A DNA stretch of 64,000 nucleotides from Euptelea pleiosperma. Taxonomy: Eukaryota > Streptophyta > Magnoliopsida > Ranunculales > Eupteleaceae. Location of the stretch: contig CM068540.1 in the NCBI GenBank assembly GCA_035048495.1, positions 6,060,829 through 6,124,828 on the forward strand, given 5' to 3'. The notes below the pieces were generated by a model that was not told where the DNA came from, made no database searches, and saw only the letters and a program-made list of their open reading frames with translations. The position numbers were made by a program, and so were the translations under genes. The first letter of the stretch is position 1. Every line of letters starts with the position of its first letter. Of this stretch, positions 33,501 through 45,720 are shown piece by piece.

Positions 33501-35120
33501 AAACTGAGGTAACAGACTCTTCATGACTGAAAGCGGTAAATGACCTAGCCTGTTATGCCATCGCATTAACATGTCTTTATTAACGCTAGAACTACTTACA
33601 TTGGCACTAGACTGATGTGCAACAGAATATGAAGTCGGCTGGCTATCGAGCAAGTACAATCCACCATCCTCACGACCACTGCCAATCATCCTCCTCGTCT
33701 CCAAGCCCTGAAAAACACAGTGAGTAGGAAAAAAGGTAACACTGCAGTTTAGGCTCTTAGTAAGATGGCTAACAGAAAGCAGGTTAGTGGTGAATTTAGG
33801 AACATGAAGTACAGAGGATAAAGACAAAGTAGGTGTGGCAGAGATAGTGCCCTTCCCTGAGATAGAAGAGAAGGTGTCATCGGCCACGCAAACCTTGTCC
33901 TTACCCGAATAGATATTATAGGTGGAGAAAAGGGATGGCATACCAGTCATATGATCGGAGGCTCCAGAGTCAATGATCCAAGAATGACCAATGGGTGCCG
34001 TAGACACATAGTGGGCTGAATGGGATGTACCTATCTGAGCAAAGGATGATGTAGGTGGGGAAGGGCCATCAAGCTGAGTAAGTAATTGTCGAAGCCTGTC
34101 AATGTCCATGCTAGAGAAGGTGTTGGACTGCCCAGAAGAAGGGGTCACATCAGAGGAATCTTGGCTGGTGGCATGAGCGGCTGAGGTTCCATGTTTGCTA
34201 CCAGAGGGCTTCTTTGAGGAGCCTTGCTTCCCCCCAGAGAACTGTGCGGGATGACCATGAAGACTCCAACAGGTCTCCCAAGTGTGGCGACGCTTGCCAC
34301 AGTGATCACATCTGAGTCGATCACGATCATCAAAATCCCCATCCTTCTTGGATGTGGGTTTGCTCAATTTCTGAGTGGCCAAGGCAGACTTCTCAGATAA
34401 AGGAACATCAGCATCTGTCTTAGAGCTCATGGCTCTCCTCCTGCTGTCCTCGCTCTGGATGTAGGAGTAGACCTGTGCAATGGTCGACGGCGGTGGATCT
34501 CTGCCCAAGATGTTGGCTCGAACCTGCTCATAGCTCTGGTTCAAGCCGCCAAGAAACTCGAATATGCGACCGCGCACAATCATCTTCCGGAACTCCGTAG
34601 CATCCTTGGTACATGCAGGGGTGTAGGTCTGGTAGTGATCTACCTCTTCCTACTTGCTGCGTAATGCAGCATAGTATGATCCCAAAGGAAGATCGCCTTG
34701 CTTCAGATGTGCTATCTCCTGCTGAAGTTCATACATCCTAGCAAAATTTCCATCTTGGGAGTAGGTCTGAGATGCAGTGTCCCATATATCCTTGGCGGTC
34801 GGGAGAAAGAGGAAGCATGTGCTGATCGATGGATGCATGGAGTGAAGCAGCCATGACATGACCATCGAGTTTTCCGCTTCCCACTTCTCAAACGCAGCAT
34901 CGGAGGAATCAGGTGCAGTGACGCGTCCAGTGATATAGCTGGCTTTGCCTCGTCTGGTGATGTACATCTTGGCAGATTGAGACTATGCGAGGTAATTAGT
35001 CCCGTCGAGTTTCACCGTAGTGATCTGTATGCCCGGGCTGTGATCACCATGACTTCCCAAACTGGGTGGGGCAACAATGATCTCTGACTTGGCAGAAGAT
35101 GACTCCTCAGATGTACTCAT
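30511..35120 (-). pseudogene. Copia-1 copy C gag-pol polyprotein, disrupted by seven stops and an insertion
   Basis: The likely start is at 35120 (MSTSEESSSAK). Gag covers 35120 to about 34300, with CCHC knuckle CDHCGKRRHTWETC at about 34320-34280. The protease motif IIDSGASDHM is near 33980-33950. GAG-pre-integrase (WHNRLGHLPLS) is near 33565-33530. Integrase starts at 33177 (HSDVWGP, with TNNGGEY and QQNGTAERKHRH). RT is 31998-31200 with YVDD at 31467-31456. RNase H is 31100-30511. Stops lie at 34983, 34650, 33447, 32269, 31726, 31177 and 30805 (lowest base of each). Six are TAG and one is TAA. Apart from these and the nested LTR, the frame is continuous, so the polyprotein was intact until fairly recently. 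Confidence 0.93.
33195..33404 (-). mobile_element. Solo LTR of the Copia-1 family nested in copy C
   Basis: A 210-bp LTR with TG...CA ends, nearly identical to the LTRs of its host element. It is flanked by the perfect 5-bp duplication AAACG (33190-33194 and 33405-33409). It sits between the GAG-pre-integrase and integrase-core coding parts. Removing it and one duplication restores continuity of the surrounding DNA. It records a second insertion of the same family, followed by LTR-LTR recombination. Confidence 0.96.
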
Positions 35121-35717
35121 GGTAGTAGAGAAGACTTTTCTGAGGAATAGAGCAACTTGGACTGATAAGAAATCACCCGAACTGCTGCTGCGGAGGTGCA
35201 AATCACCTTTTTTTTTATTTTTAAAGCCTCGTGCTCGCTTTGCTCACAGGATTCAGACCTTTTTGGAACAACTCCTTTATAGATTTTCTATTAGAGAAAA
35301 AACCACCCGCGGGAAACTTGTGAATGATTTCAGAAACATAAAGAGGTTCCTGGATAGGTGCGGGAGCACTAGGGAGAGGTTTTATGCTCCTCTGAGACAT
35401 GCGGCTAGGTCCAGAGGGTCTTCTCTGACCTTTTGGAAGGGGCGGCTAGGCTTGGTGGCTCTTCTCCAGCCTTTTGGAGTGGGCGGCTATGCCGGATAGC
35501 TCTTCTCCAGGCTTTTGGGGTAGGCGGCTAGGCCTGGGAGAACTTCTCCAACCTTTTGGAGTGGGCGGCTAGGGTTTCAGACTCTTCTAAAGCCTGCGGC
35601 TATCCATGGGAGATGATCTCCTTCTTTGGAAAGCCCTTCGCATCGAATTTCACAATCCCTAAGGTTCTTCAGACCTCTAGGATTGAGCCATGGTTACATA
35701 ACCATGCTCTGATACCA

Positions 35718-35933
35718 TGTTTTAATCTTGGATCGTAACCAGGATAAGAGATTAGGGTTAGAGATGGAAGAGAGGAGAGGATAAGAGAATTGGGGAAAGA
35801 GGAGAAATCGTGTAAAGCTTAAAATAGCCTACACGATTTCACCCAATATATATATATATATTAAGTGAAGTTTTACAATATTACAAGGGCCCCCTGTAGA
35901 ATATAAGATATTACAAGTAGGTCCCTGACAACA
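35718..35933 (-). repeat. 5' LTR of Copia-1 copy C
   Basis: 216 bp, next to the primer-binding site. It is slightly longer than the 3' LTR because of an expanded TA dinucleotide run (about 35847-35862). The base after the terminal TGTT differs (T for G), a private substitution. Confidence 0.93.
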
Positions 35934-35938
35934 TATTA

Positions 35939-36319
35939 TGTACAGCAGGAAATCTTTGATAGTTCATGCCACAATATTAACAGTTCTTTTAAAATATTTC
36001 ACAATTAGGTTACTAGAATTCCAATGCATGTATAGATCAATGCTTCATTGAATGTATAGCATGTATGCATATCTACTTTCACATATAAGTGAATATGTGA
36101 GCCTTTCCAATGTTCATCCCATTTTTGGTGACAATCCTATGTTCTAAGCACCCATCGAGCTCTATGTCATGCAAAACATAATGTATGACAACATCATAAT
36201 CCATGAATATGAACTACTTAGGCACTCACTACATTATTCAATCATCTCAATAAACTAGTACCATATATTAATAATACATGTTAAACATCTTGCGAGTGCG
36301 TATATAGTGTTCCACTGTC
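35939..36319. other. Intergenic, no gene recognised
   Basis: AT-rich, between the copia element and the LINE. No structure noticed. Confidence 0.5.
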
Positions 36320-36334
36320 ATGTTACTCACACAC

Positions 36335-37796
36335 ACTTTTTTCTTGCTAAATGATGAATTTATAAGAGAGGAAGAAAATTACAAAAAGGGGAACAAATCC
36401 CCAAGAAAAGGAAATACAAAAAGAGAGAGAAAAAGAACAAGGGGACCATCAATCTACAAATCTGTAGTAGGTTCTGAAGGGATTTTCAACAGAAGTGAGG
36501 AAAGGAGCCTCCCATCCCACCACTGTCTACATCCACAATTCAATGAAGAGGCTAGTTTGGCACAACGATCAGCTCCAAAATTGACTTCCCTCCAAGTAGC
36601 ACTGAATCGAACCCATTCTAGCCTCAATTTGATGGAGTTCCATTTGGCTCTAACTTTCCAAGGAGCATCCTCTTTGGTGAAGGCTTTGATGGCAGCCTCC
36701 GAATCAAACTCGATCCAGTTTTCTTCCAACCCATCAACAAGGCTGATTCTGCACCATCCATGATCGCGTGGCACTCCGCAAGGTAGTTAGTGACCACTCC
36801 ATGACCAGTCAGAAGCACACCCCTAACTGATCCATGTTCATCTCTAAATACAACTCCAAGCCCACCACTACCTGGATTACCTTTAGAGGCCCTGTCACAA
36901 TTAAGCTTGATGATGCCCGGCTGGGGTGAAGTCCACGTGCAAGAATGGAGGGAGCTTTGCAGAGGTTGGGCGTAAGACCAAAATTCTGGAGAGTAATCAA
37001 GACAGAGGCCGAATGATGAAGTGCCAACTTGCCAAGAGGATCTACTGCTCTAATGGCCAACATGATTCCTTGCCAAACTGAATCAGCTGAAACTGAACTG
37101 TTGTTCAAAGCGACCTTGGTCCTAGCCTTCCAGATGGATACTAGACAAGTGATCGCTGTTGTGCACCATAGTATTTTGAGAAGAGGGCCACGATCACAAC
37201 AAGTAGTGAAGAAGAAACTCCAGTCTTGCACGATCAACTTCAAACTAAGCAACCCCCCAAGTCGGGACCAAATGTTCAAGGCAAAAGCACACTCAAAGAA
37301 TAGATGAGAAGATGATTCAGAGGTGTTGCATAAGTGGCATCTGGAAGCTAAAGTAACCCCCCTTTGAACACGGTCATCAGTCGAAATGTCACCTTGAAGA
37401 ATCTACCATGCTAATGCAGCTGTTCTTGGGTGAATCGAACCTTTCCAAAGCCATTTAAACCAGTCCACCTGGATGCCTTTGGTTGTGATAGTCTCCCAAG
37501 ATGATTTAACTGAGAAGAGACCGTTAGTGGAAGCATTCCATATCCAGGTATCTTCCAAAGAAGAAGCCAATCCAAAAGGAAGATTAAAAGAGAGGCCAAC
37601 CAGTTGGACCACCCTTAGAGCCGACGGAGAGAAGCACCACTGGCTATTAGAAATCAAATTACTAAGGGTAGTACTGCAGGATTTCCAAATTTTCTTATCC
37701 ACGTTGAGAACATCTTTAATGGTGTAGTCCCCAGCCCAAGGTTCACGCCAAATGTCAATATGGGATCCATTCCCCACCACCCAAGGTTCACGCCAA
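36335..37796 (-). mobile_element. 5'-truncated L1-like LINE with 15-bp target duplication
   Basis: The duplication ATGTTACTCACACAC flanks it at 36320-36334 and 37797-37811. The minus-strand 3' end carries a short A run (GAAAAAAG). Readings, with frame breaks, give VGNGSHIDIWREPWAG (about 37770-37725), IHPRTAALAW (zf-RVT, 37430-37403), WKARTKVALNNSSVS (about 37130-37085), and an RNase H-like domain (IIKLNCDRASKGNPGSGGLG, about 36915-36855, and GHGVVTNYLAECHAI). This is the C-terminal third of a plant L1 LINE with an RNase H domain. The RT core is absent through 5' truncation, as expected for target-primed insertion. A 30-bp duplication (TTTGGCGTGAACCTTGGG twice, 37741-37796) marks its 5' edge. 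Confidence 0.9.
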
Positions 37797-37811
37797 ATGT
37801 TACTCACACAC

Positions 37812-38599
37812 TCGATAATGGTATTCAACCAACTCATTCCACACCATCATTTCAAAGTAACTAGTCATATAATTTAACTCATCATGGAATATAGTTTTAA
37901 ATACTGAATTATTATTACAATATATTATATTTATTGCTTCTATATGGTGACTAACATTACAGTCATCCCCCACTATAATCATCTTAGTACACACTAGACA
38001 GGATTTTTATCTACAAACTACCTATCCTTGTTAATAGTGTTTTATTTATTATTAATGTCCAATATCTTCTCATAAGATTTGTTCTTTTCTAATGGATAAG
38101 ATATCGAAATCAAACTTAATCACCCAATTTGGTTGAAAAGAAGATTGCTTCACAGAAATATCTAAAGATGTGCGGCATATGCCCAAATTATACAGCAAAA
38201 AACCACCACTTGTGAGGAGGAAATATAATATTAAATCTAGAGACATTATAATACAGATTACGCTATTGATAAAGTAAATAATTTACTTAAATTCAATAAA
38301 TTCTTTATCTATGATTTTTTTTTTTTACTTAAATCAATACTATTTTCTAGTCCAAGCATGAGCTATAAGTAAGCAAATGGATTCCAAAATCTAGATTAGA
38401 AGCTTTTGAAGAATCTAGTTAAAGATAGAATTCCTTTACTAAGAAAATAAGTTCTTGGTAGCATTTCTTGCAGTCTCTATGTTACAGTAGCAGTTAAATG
38501 AATTGAACGAGAAAGCAGGGAAATAAGGAGCAACGTAGCAAATGTAATCTACAAAACTCAGGAACTCACAATCCAGTAGCAGAATCCAATTTAAAGGCG
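37812..38599. other. Intergenic, no gene recognised
   Basis: AT-rich. A poly-T run lies at 38321-38331. Nothing further noticed. Confidence 0.5.
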
Positions 38600-38910
38600 G
38601 TAACAGAAATCTGTTAAATAAGAACTTATCGTTTTATGGAGAAATAGTTGAGGCACATGTTGTACGCGCTGTCCTAAAGCAGATTTGTCCCCTGCGCTAT
38701 GGTGATGCTGATAGGTTCTGTGGATGCCTGCTCCCAAGATTTAACAACTCCAATCGAAGGAAGGCAGCACCCCAAGTTCTTCGATTTTTTATGAACTTAC
38801 AGTGGCAACACTCTCATAAAGCAAAATGACTTGAAGAAACGAAAAATTAGAAGTAGAGTATGTTCTCTCTCTATCTGTCTTCTACAGAGAAGAGGATAAC
38901 CCCTATATAT
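38600..38910 (-). repeat. LTR-like segment with TATA box (R1-related?)
   Basis: On the minus strand CTCTATATATAGGGG (about 38903-38917) is followed by a leader and GGAGTTGTTAAATCTTGGGAGC. This resembles the GGGCTGTTGTATCCTGGGGGC word of R1 at 27.9 and 41.2 kb. The layout suggests a decayed copia-type LTR promoter and leader. Family identity is uncertain. Confidence 0.35.
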
Positions 38911-39539
38911 AGAGGTGAAAGGAGATGAACGTTTTAGCCTTAATCTCTAATATTAAGACTAAAACAATCATAAAATGGGCAGAAAATTAAATAATAAATA
39001 CGCAAAAGAACAAAATTAATTGAGACCATTAAGGTCCCTTACAGTTAAGTCAAAGTTAAAAACACTCAAAGAACTTTTGTCAAAAAAGATAGGTTGGGCT
39101 TTCAAGAACCCACAACCACGGCCTGGCCTGATCAGGCTCGGCGCACGCGCGTGTGACTAATGTGGTGCATAGTTGTGCCCAATGGGCACAAAATTGGGAG
39201 GCCCAAGGGTTCCACCCTTTAGGTCCAACCTTCTCATATAAGAGCTCAAAACTTCTAGTTTCCCAAGCAATGTGGGACTAAAAATGACGTATAAAAAAAA
39301 AGATTCAGAAAAACCTCACTGGGTTTCCTTCCAAAAATTTCATTCAAAATTTCAAGTTTAAGTGAAAAATACAAGCACATATTTTAGAGCCACTCCAGTG
39401 CCCTAGGTTCAAAACTTACTAGGAATACAAAACACCAAAATAAGTCGATTCATAACAATCCACGTGTCCTAGGTTCAAACCTCCCTAGGTACACAAAATA
39501 AACAAACTTTAAATAACAGGTAGAACTATAATTCAAGTC

Positions 39540-39907
39540 TAGTTATGACAGACATGCCAAGAAACACTTGTATCTGTCAACCACCCTTTGCATCCACAAA
39601 GTACATAAACCTCAGTAATCACAGCCACATGTGACTCTTTGGACACATTTGCCTGTGCTGCAGATTGATATTTCTGCCACACCCATACAGTATGCCTTGT
39701 TTTATTGTACACATAACAGACAATCTTAGAATAATTCTTTGTTTGTCTTGAAAGTGGCTTCTGGTTCTGGTTCTTGCTTGGTTTCGAGTAATCATTTAGA
39801 AATTCCAATAAATTTACCATGGGAGTAGCTAAAAACAAGATTATATCTAAAACCAGATTCACCTTATTACAGAAAATTGGCCATACTAAATATATACTAA
39901 ACTTCAT
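39540..39907 (-). pseudogene. Decayed copia gag/protease fragment
   Basis: The 122-codon frame has a basic stretch (KPSKNQNQKPLSRQTKNY), then a ruined CCHC knuckle (VCYVYNKTRHTVWVW, cysteines 2 and 3 lost), then GWLTDTSVSWHVC. The last resembles the copia protease active site (WxxDTGASxHVC), with the catalytic Gly-Ala replaced by Val-Ser. The order basic region, knuckle, protease is that of copia gag-pol. Nothing downstream of the protease is recognisable. Confidence 0.5.
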
Positions 39908-40980
39908 CTCAAAATAGCCTTGAAAACAGAAAGTCCAGGGCTAGCAAGATTAGTCACAATATAAATCATCATATATGGCCCAAAAACAATGCACTATAGT
40001 AATGTCCAAATAGGCCCAAAGAAGTCAAAAAACCTACAGGGAGAACACAAGTGATTGCTACTTGCAATGAGTAACTAGGCTTGTTAAAACACTAGACATC
40101 TCCTATCAAGGGATTGAGGGACTTGATTCCATGACCATCCCCATATAGGACACACACATCTACCACCCGGCCAAGCAAGTGTATTTTTTTGTTCCAAAAC
40201 ACATGATAAATTAAACAGAAACACCCACTTGGTTCAATCAATAACAATCCCCATTCAAATGTGAGTTAGAAAAATACAACTCACTATAACATGGTTCTAC
40301 TAACCTTGAAAATAAAATGATCCAAAATTATGCTCGTTGGGGTCAACAAAATGCAACAAAAACACATTTAATAACAGCCAAAGGGGAAAAAATAAGGGCT
40401 GCCAAATAGTACCAAAGATCCATCGAATAAAAATATGAGCATAGGGCAGAGAAACTATGGAAAAACAGTGCCTAAAGACACATGATGGATCTGAAATTTA
40501 TCCCAGTGCAAGAGATTGAAAGTAACATGTATGAGATAAGAAAACCATTCCACCAAATTAATAGAGTATAACAGTCCTAATTGTTTGTTCAAAATAAGAC
40601 TAAAAAATTTATAGTTTGACATTATGATACAAAGTGGAATTTTTTTTAAATTATGTCCACACCAAATCTCAATTGGTCGGTCCAGGTCTAAGAGCAGATG
40701 CTACGGTGGCTAGTTGTCTATTTAATCATCTACTAAATGGTGTAAGATTTGTGTGACCTAAATCACTTGCAAAACAATACGAGTTAATGGGGCTCATCAG
40801 GCCTCAGCCTGGCCCATACAGTTATTGGTAATTCAGTCAAGCTCTAGCTAAACCTATCAGACTTTATTAGTGTAGCCCAAGCTAAGAGCAGTCCAAATAT
40901 CACTACAATAGTATAAATATTTTTCTAATAACCTCTTCCATAAAGTGAAAAACACCTAAAAATTGTTGTTATTGCAATTC
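39908..40980. other. Intergenic, no gene recognised
   Basis: AT-rich. Probably more retroelement debris, judging by the flanks, but no motif is readable. Confidence 0.45.
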
Positions 40981-40984
40981 AAAT

Positions 40985-41630
40985 AGTGGCCAAAATAAAT
41001 TGGAATTTAACTGAGATATCAATAACATTCTGAAACATAAATTATAAATACCTGTTTCGCTTTTCCCAATGCAAGTAAATGAGTCATCAGACCTGTATGA
41101 GTAGCCAATTGGATGAGGCATGGACTAGGGTGCTCTCTTTAAGGTGTTTTCACGCCTCTATGGAAAAATCCGGTGCAGCAAATGCACCAACACTATGCCC
41201 CCAAGATACAACAGCCCAGTGACTCACTGTTGTCCCTCTTTCCGGTACTAAAGAGAGGACCTGAATCTTCTACACCTTTCCTTCCATTTGCCACAAAAAT
41301 TGTACATAAAATAGCACTACCAATTGTATCATTTTGAGTACAGTAACTGTGCAACTCATAAACCACAAAATAATACACAAACTGTAGCATTTGAATCATG
41401 TAACAATGTAGATAAACTGTTGCATTGATACGGGTGCGGGATTCAGAGTCCAACATAGGTGCGAGATGTCCGATTTGGCAAATCTTGAAAGGATCCGTGG
41501 ACTCGGCAGTGTACTTTAAATAATGTGAAACAAAGTATTTATTTTTTACATAACAATAAAGATAATAGGGGATAATGAGAGGATATCTTATAATTTGTAT
41601 CATATACTTAAAAGAATACATATATGAAAT
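40985..41630 (-). repeat. Unidentified dispersed repeat R1, copy 2
   Basis: Matches copy 1 (27710-28040) over 41040-41350, in the same orientation and including TATGCCCCCAAGATACAACAG. Minus-strand open frames in both copies end with SLGCCILGA because of the shared sequence. The conservation is at DNA level and the frames diverge upstream, so I do not call a gene. Confidence 0.45.
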
Positions 41631-43332
41631 GTTATAAATTGCATAGAAAACTTCGAGTGTAAAAGGTAGATCTTGTAACCTATGGCAATTGGTAATTAGT
41701 ATCTTGCAAGTAAGGAAAGAAAAAACGAAACAGAATTTGGAAGTGTCAATCCAGAATCTTTGTCATGTCAGACATTGGTACTTTGCCCGCTTAGAAGAAT
41801 CCATGCATCATAGGTGGCGACTAAGAATTGCCTTTACAAAAATAATCAATTTTAATCCTTTTTCTCTCAAATCCTATTTTTAGTTCCCCTTTTTCTTTTC
41901 TTTTTCGAAACTATTTTAAAAAACAAAACATGGTTTAAGAATTACGTTTTTTGTGTAAGAAATACCAAAAAGAAAAAAGTGGGACACTAGGACCCATGAT
42001 TAAAGAATACCATTTAAAAAACAAAACATGATTTAAAAGATGGTTATGGTTATTATTAGAAAAAAACTACTTATTTGTTTTTACACAAACCATGCATTAT
42101 TTTTTTTAAATAATTTTAATAGTAAGGGAAATATAGAAATAACAATAGGATTTTAAAGAAAAAGGACTTACTGGCAATTACTTGTGTAAAGGCAATCTTT
42201 GGTTGCAATATTTCAGCCCACTCTCCTTTGTGGGTATTTCTTTTAAAAGTTATCCTTTTCAACAATTGTCCCTTACTGCAAACAAAGAGGGTGCATATTG
42301 AAAGAGATAAGCAGGTGGTAAGAATTCATTAATTAGTGCAGGAACAATCAATAAAAGGAAAACTAGTACAGTAAGAATTTTCTCAATGCTAGACACGTGG
42401 CATCATTCTATGATGAAACCTGACACCTAAGAACTTCTTGAAGATCCAATGATCCAGTTTCAAAATTAGATGAATGACAAAAGATAAACAGAACAATCTA
42501 CAAAATGAACCAAATATGACTGAAATTATAGGCAGGCCAAAAGAAACAAAATGCATGGAAGAACTCAAGAGACAGAAGATCCTCTCAAGTTTTGGACCCA
42601 AGTTTAGCTGCCTATTTTAGAAAGGAATAGAGCCAAGACAAGCTTGATTAGTTATAATTTCAGCCTAGAACTTATGAATTTAGATCGCAAGACATCATTT
42701 GTCAATTAAAGCAACAATTCCAATCAAGAGTATAATGCCAATGAACTTCGACAATTCAGATTAAACCAATTTTCTACTGGAGTCCTGAGCTCCTACGAAC
42801 AAAATTGCATAAGAGCGTTACAAGTATCCCCCTGATAAACAAACGTACAAGAGAAGTAAAATGTGCAAAGGTCCACGATATGACAAATAGTTCAAAGTTC
42901 CAGTCTGTCCAATCAATAAAATGCACTCAGGAACCCAAGTCTTCTATCAAGTATCACTAGAAAATTAACAGATCTTCCCTTTAAGAATTACAGTTAAAAC
43001 CACAATCGAGATAGAAACATAGGGTGCCAAAGGTGTTGGACAAAATTGCTATTCTCCAAATAAAATGAACATTCTTCAACTTGATATTTCAATCAGATAC
43101 CTACAAGCATACTGACCATTGAACATCCCAACTCCCATTTATACATCCCAGCATCCCGTCCCATTCATACCTCTCAGAAATGTAAAATTATCTCTGTTTG
43201 GTTATGACTTAAACCTGTAAATTACTACGGAGCATGGAAATAATAAATAAAAAGAAAAAATTATTTAACTCCAAATAGTGAAAAAGTATAAGTGGAGCTA
43301 CATGGAATACAGATGGCATACTTCAAGCTTTC
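41631..43332. other. Intergenic 3' flank of SEC15A, no gene recognised
   Basis: AT-rich with A/T homopolymers around 41860-42130. It should contain the SEC15A 3'UTR and polyadenylation site just below 43332. No other coding frame with a recognisable domain. Confidence 0.5.
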
Positions 43333-45705
43333 TTAGTTGAAATCCCTTAGTCTTCTTTTCAACATGTCCATTGACTTCTTTCGAGCGTCCTGCTTCGTAT
43401 TCCGGTTTGACAGGCTTCCAAACAGCCTGTCTGGGAAATCCTTAAACTTCTCGCAAATAATTGCTACCTTCTTATGGTCCAAGGCACTGTAGTGTTTCTC
43501 CCTTATCACAGGATTCGTGAAGTTCTCAGGCTGGCTGCTCAATAGAAGGTTGATCAGTTGACGGGCCTCTATCAAGCAGTCTCTTAGACTACCTTCCTTG
43601 CATATCTCGCCCAAGCCGGTGAAGTGGGACCTCTCATCTGCAAAGGACTCTAATATCTTCAGATCAATGTCTATCCCAATGATTGCATTCATATTGAACC
43701 TCTTCACACTATCACTGAGAAGAGCTGTCATGATCGAGTTGGAAATGTGCTCTAGGGCCCCACTCCCAACCTTGTACAAGGCATCCAATGGTAATATTTG
43801 CTGCGCTGTGGTCATTAGGGTGCCAAGGTAGATCACCACTTCATATATATACTCATTTCCATTCTCTGGGATCTCCTCTGCCGTCCATTTGATATTGTCT
43901 GTGAGCGCCATAAACTCATCCACCTTTGAGTTCAGCAGGCTTAACAAAGCATGGTAGGCTGCATCTCTTGATGTCTTTAGAACTGCCTTGGCAGTTAAAT
44001 TAGCATGAGAACTCTCAACCAATCGTACAGGGATTCCACATTGTTGGGCTGCTTGACGAAGAAAGAGGTCACAAGCCTGTTCAAGAACGGTTATGTTGGC
44101 AACAATCTGCATTGCTTGGGACACACCCGTGGTGCAATTATGGATTGCTTTCAATAGAGCCTCACTCAACACATCAATCAAGAGCTTGTCAAGATACTTC
44201 TTCACAACATCATAGAAGTTCTTGCGACCCCCGTATGACAAATAACTGACAGAGTCCTCAATGAATGACCGGACGATGCGGCAAGCATCAGGTACAGTGG
44301 AGGAGAAGGGTGCGATATATGGGAAGGCCGGTATTATATCCGAAGTTTGAAGATGGAATGACAAAACATTCATGTTGTACTCGTACTCCTTCTTCATCAC
44401 CATCTGCTCATAAGTGTCATTGGCAAGAACGTCGGCAATCTGCTTTCGGCACTCTTCTAGAAGTAGTTCATGGTATTTGTCTCTGCTATTATTGAGAACC
44501 TCAAGTAGGGGCCCCACTTTGTACCCATATCGTCTAAGAGTTGCAGCTACAAGAGTAACATGGTCCTTGATCAGAAGTAGATGGCTCGCGGTATCCATTC
44601 GGGAAAACTGTTCCTCCAACACTGATGTCATCTTTGAAACAGCAGTTTCCCATGTCGTCTCCACCTGATTAGCTGACAATAAACCACCTGTGGTCCGTAG
44701 GACCCGGTCCTCCACTATGAAGTACCCTGCTATTTGAGCAAAGAAGGTTTGATGGGATTCGAGAAATGGTTGTATTGAGGATATTTGCAAGTCTGAGTTG
44801 AGCTGCAACAACCGATTCTTATGGTAGTACTCGCGGAACTGATCTTGGATCCCAAGGCATGTGTGGATGTGGTATGCCCGATAGACAGTTGTGAGATCGA
44901 ACTTCAGAACCGATTCTTCATTTATCTCCTCGACATCTAGACTGTACAAACAATCTCCCAACCCTGAACGGCTTTGTTCTTCAGCTTCCCTCTGGCGCCC
45001 CCGCATTTCCTCCTCCCTCTGACGGGCCGATGCAGCCTGGCTTATAGCCATCTGACCAGTTTCTCTTGCTGTGCTCCTTATGTGAACAAGCCAATCATTG
45101 AATTCACTACATACTTTCTTCTCTATATGCAATTTTATTGCCGGTATTCGCTTCTCGATCACCTTCTGGAGGACCTTAACAGGAAAATTGTTCAAGTTCT
45201 TTCTCTCGATCAGGTCCAGAGTTTTCAAAGCAGGGTAAAACCGTCCTTCTGATATGTGTTGGTTACACTTAACGCAAAGATCCACAACTTGCAAGCAAAT
45301 CTTCGACATCTGTATAGCCTCAGTAAGATTCTTATTGATCGAATAGGACTCAAGAAGCTCCTCAATTTTCAATAGAAGAGAACTTCCAACCTCCTGGAGC
45401 CAGATATTGTCACTCGAGAGCTTGCTCTTGAGCTCTTCAGCATCGATCAAGACACCACGGAGCTCATCAACGGCAAGAATGAATTCTTCGTAGTGGAGCT
45501 TGCAGAGCTCCTCAATTTCAACTTCCTTCTTCTTGACAACGTTCTGGAGCTGGTGCAAGAGGGCCTCTGGCCTCCCCATTTCAAATGTATGCCTCACAAG
45601 GGGACCCAAATCCTCCCCATTCTTAATCGAGGTGGCAAGGGCCAAGTCTTCTGGCCCCCCATTCCCATTCTCTGCAACAGTTCTCCTCTTAGGTTTCGAA
45701 TGCAT
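43333..45705 (-). CDS. SEC15A: Exocyst complex component SEC15A
   Basis: 790 residues without an intron, ending [12 protein letters not shown]. The N-terminus [14 protein letters not shown] followed by [19 protein letters not shown], and the whole length, match plant SEC15A rather than SEC15B. Near residues 55-100 is a helical segment ([18 protein letters not shown]). A charged coiled-coil patch ([19 protein letters not shown]) lies at about 226-250. The rest is the helical Sec15 fold, with the conserved Sec15 C-terminal domain at roughly 440-770. Sec15 is the subunit of the octameric exocyst that links Rab GTPases on secretory vesicles to tethering at the plasma membrane. The start at 45705 fits the homologues. 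An upstream in-frame ATG at 45738 lies beyond a likely splice acceptor (45721-45722) and is probably intronic. There are no stops or shifts, so the gene looks functional. Confidence 0.96.
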   Translation of the reverse strand: MHSKPKRRTVAENGNGGPEDLALATSIKNGEDLGPLVRHTFEMGRPEALLHQLQNVVKKKEVEIEELCKLHYEEFILAVDELRGVLIDAEELKSKLSSDNIWLQEVGSSLLLKIEELLESYSINKNLTEAIQMSKICLQVVDLCVKCNQHISEGRFYPALKTLDLIERKNLNNFPVKVLQKVIEKRIPAIKLHIEKKVCSEFNDWLVHIRSTARETGQMAISQAASARQREEEMRGRQREAEEQSRSGLGDCLYSLDVEEINEESVLKFDLTTVYRAYHIHTCLGIQDQFREYYHKNRLLQLNSDLQISSIQPFLESHQTFFAQIAGYFIVEDRVLRTTGGLLSANQVETTWETAVSKMTSVLEEQFSRMDTASHLLLIKDHVTLVAATLRRYGYKVGPLLEVLNNSRDKYHELLLEECRKQIADVLANDTYEQMVMKKEYEYNMNVLSFHLQTSDIIPAFPYIAPFSSTVPDACRIVRSFIEDSVSYLSYGGRKNFYDVVKKYLDKLLIDVLSEALLKAIHNCTTGVSQAMQIVANITVLEQACDLFLRQAAQQCGIPVRLVESSHANLTAKAVLKTSRDAAYHALLSLLNSKVDEFMALTDNIKWTAEEIPENGNEYIYEVVIYLGTLMTTAQQILPLDALYKVGSGALEHISNSIMTALLSDSVKRFNMNAIIGIDIDLKILESFADERSHFTGLGEICKEGSLRDCLIEARQLINLLLSSQPENFTNPVIREKHYSALDHKKVAIICEKFKDFPDRLFGSLSNRNTKQDARKKSMDMLKRRLRDFN

Positions 45706-45720
45706 GGTTGTGATCAAACC

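Larger units (their letters stand above)
30295..35933 (-). mobile_element. Complete Ty1/copia retrotransposon (Copia-1 family, copy C) with nested solo LTR
   Basis: LTRs at 35718-35933 (5', minus orientation) and 30295-30503 (3') share start TGTTGTCAGGGACC and end on the other strand. The primer-binding site TGGTATCAGAGC lies at 35717-35706, directly after the 5' LTR. The purine tract TTGAGGGGGAG precedes the 3' LTR. Perfect TATTA duplications lie at 30290-30294 and 35934-35938. LTR differences are few (a longer TA run in the 5' copy plus scattered substitutions), so insertion is fairly recent. It is interrupted at 33195-33404 by a solo LTR of its own family. Confidence 0.97.
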
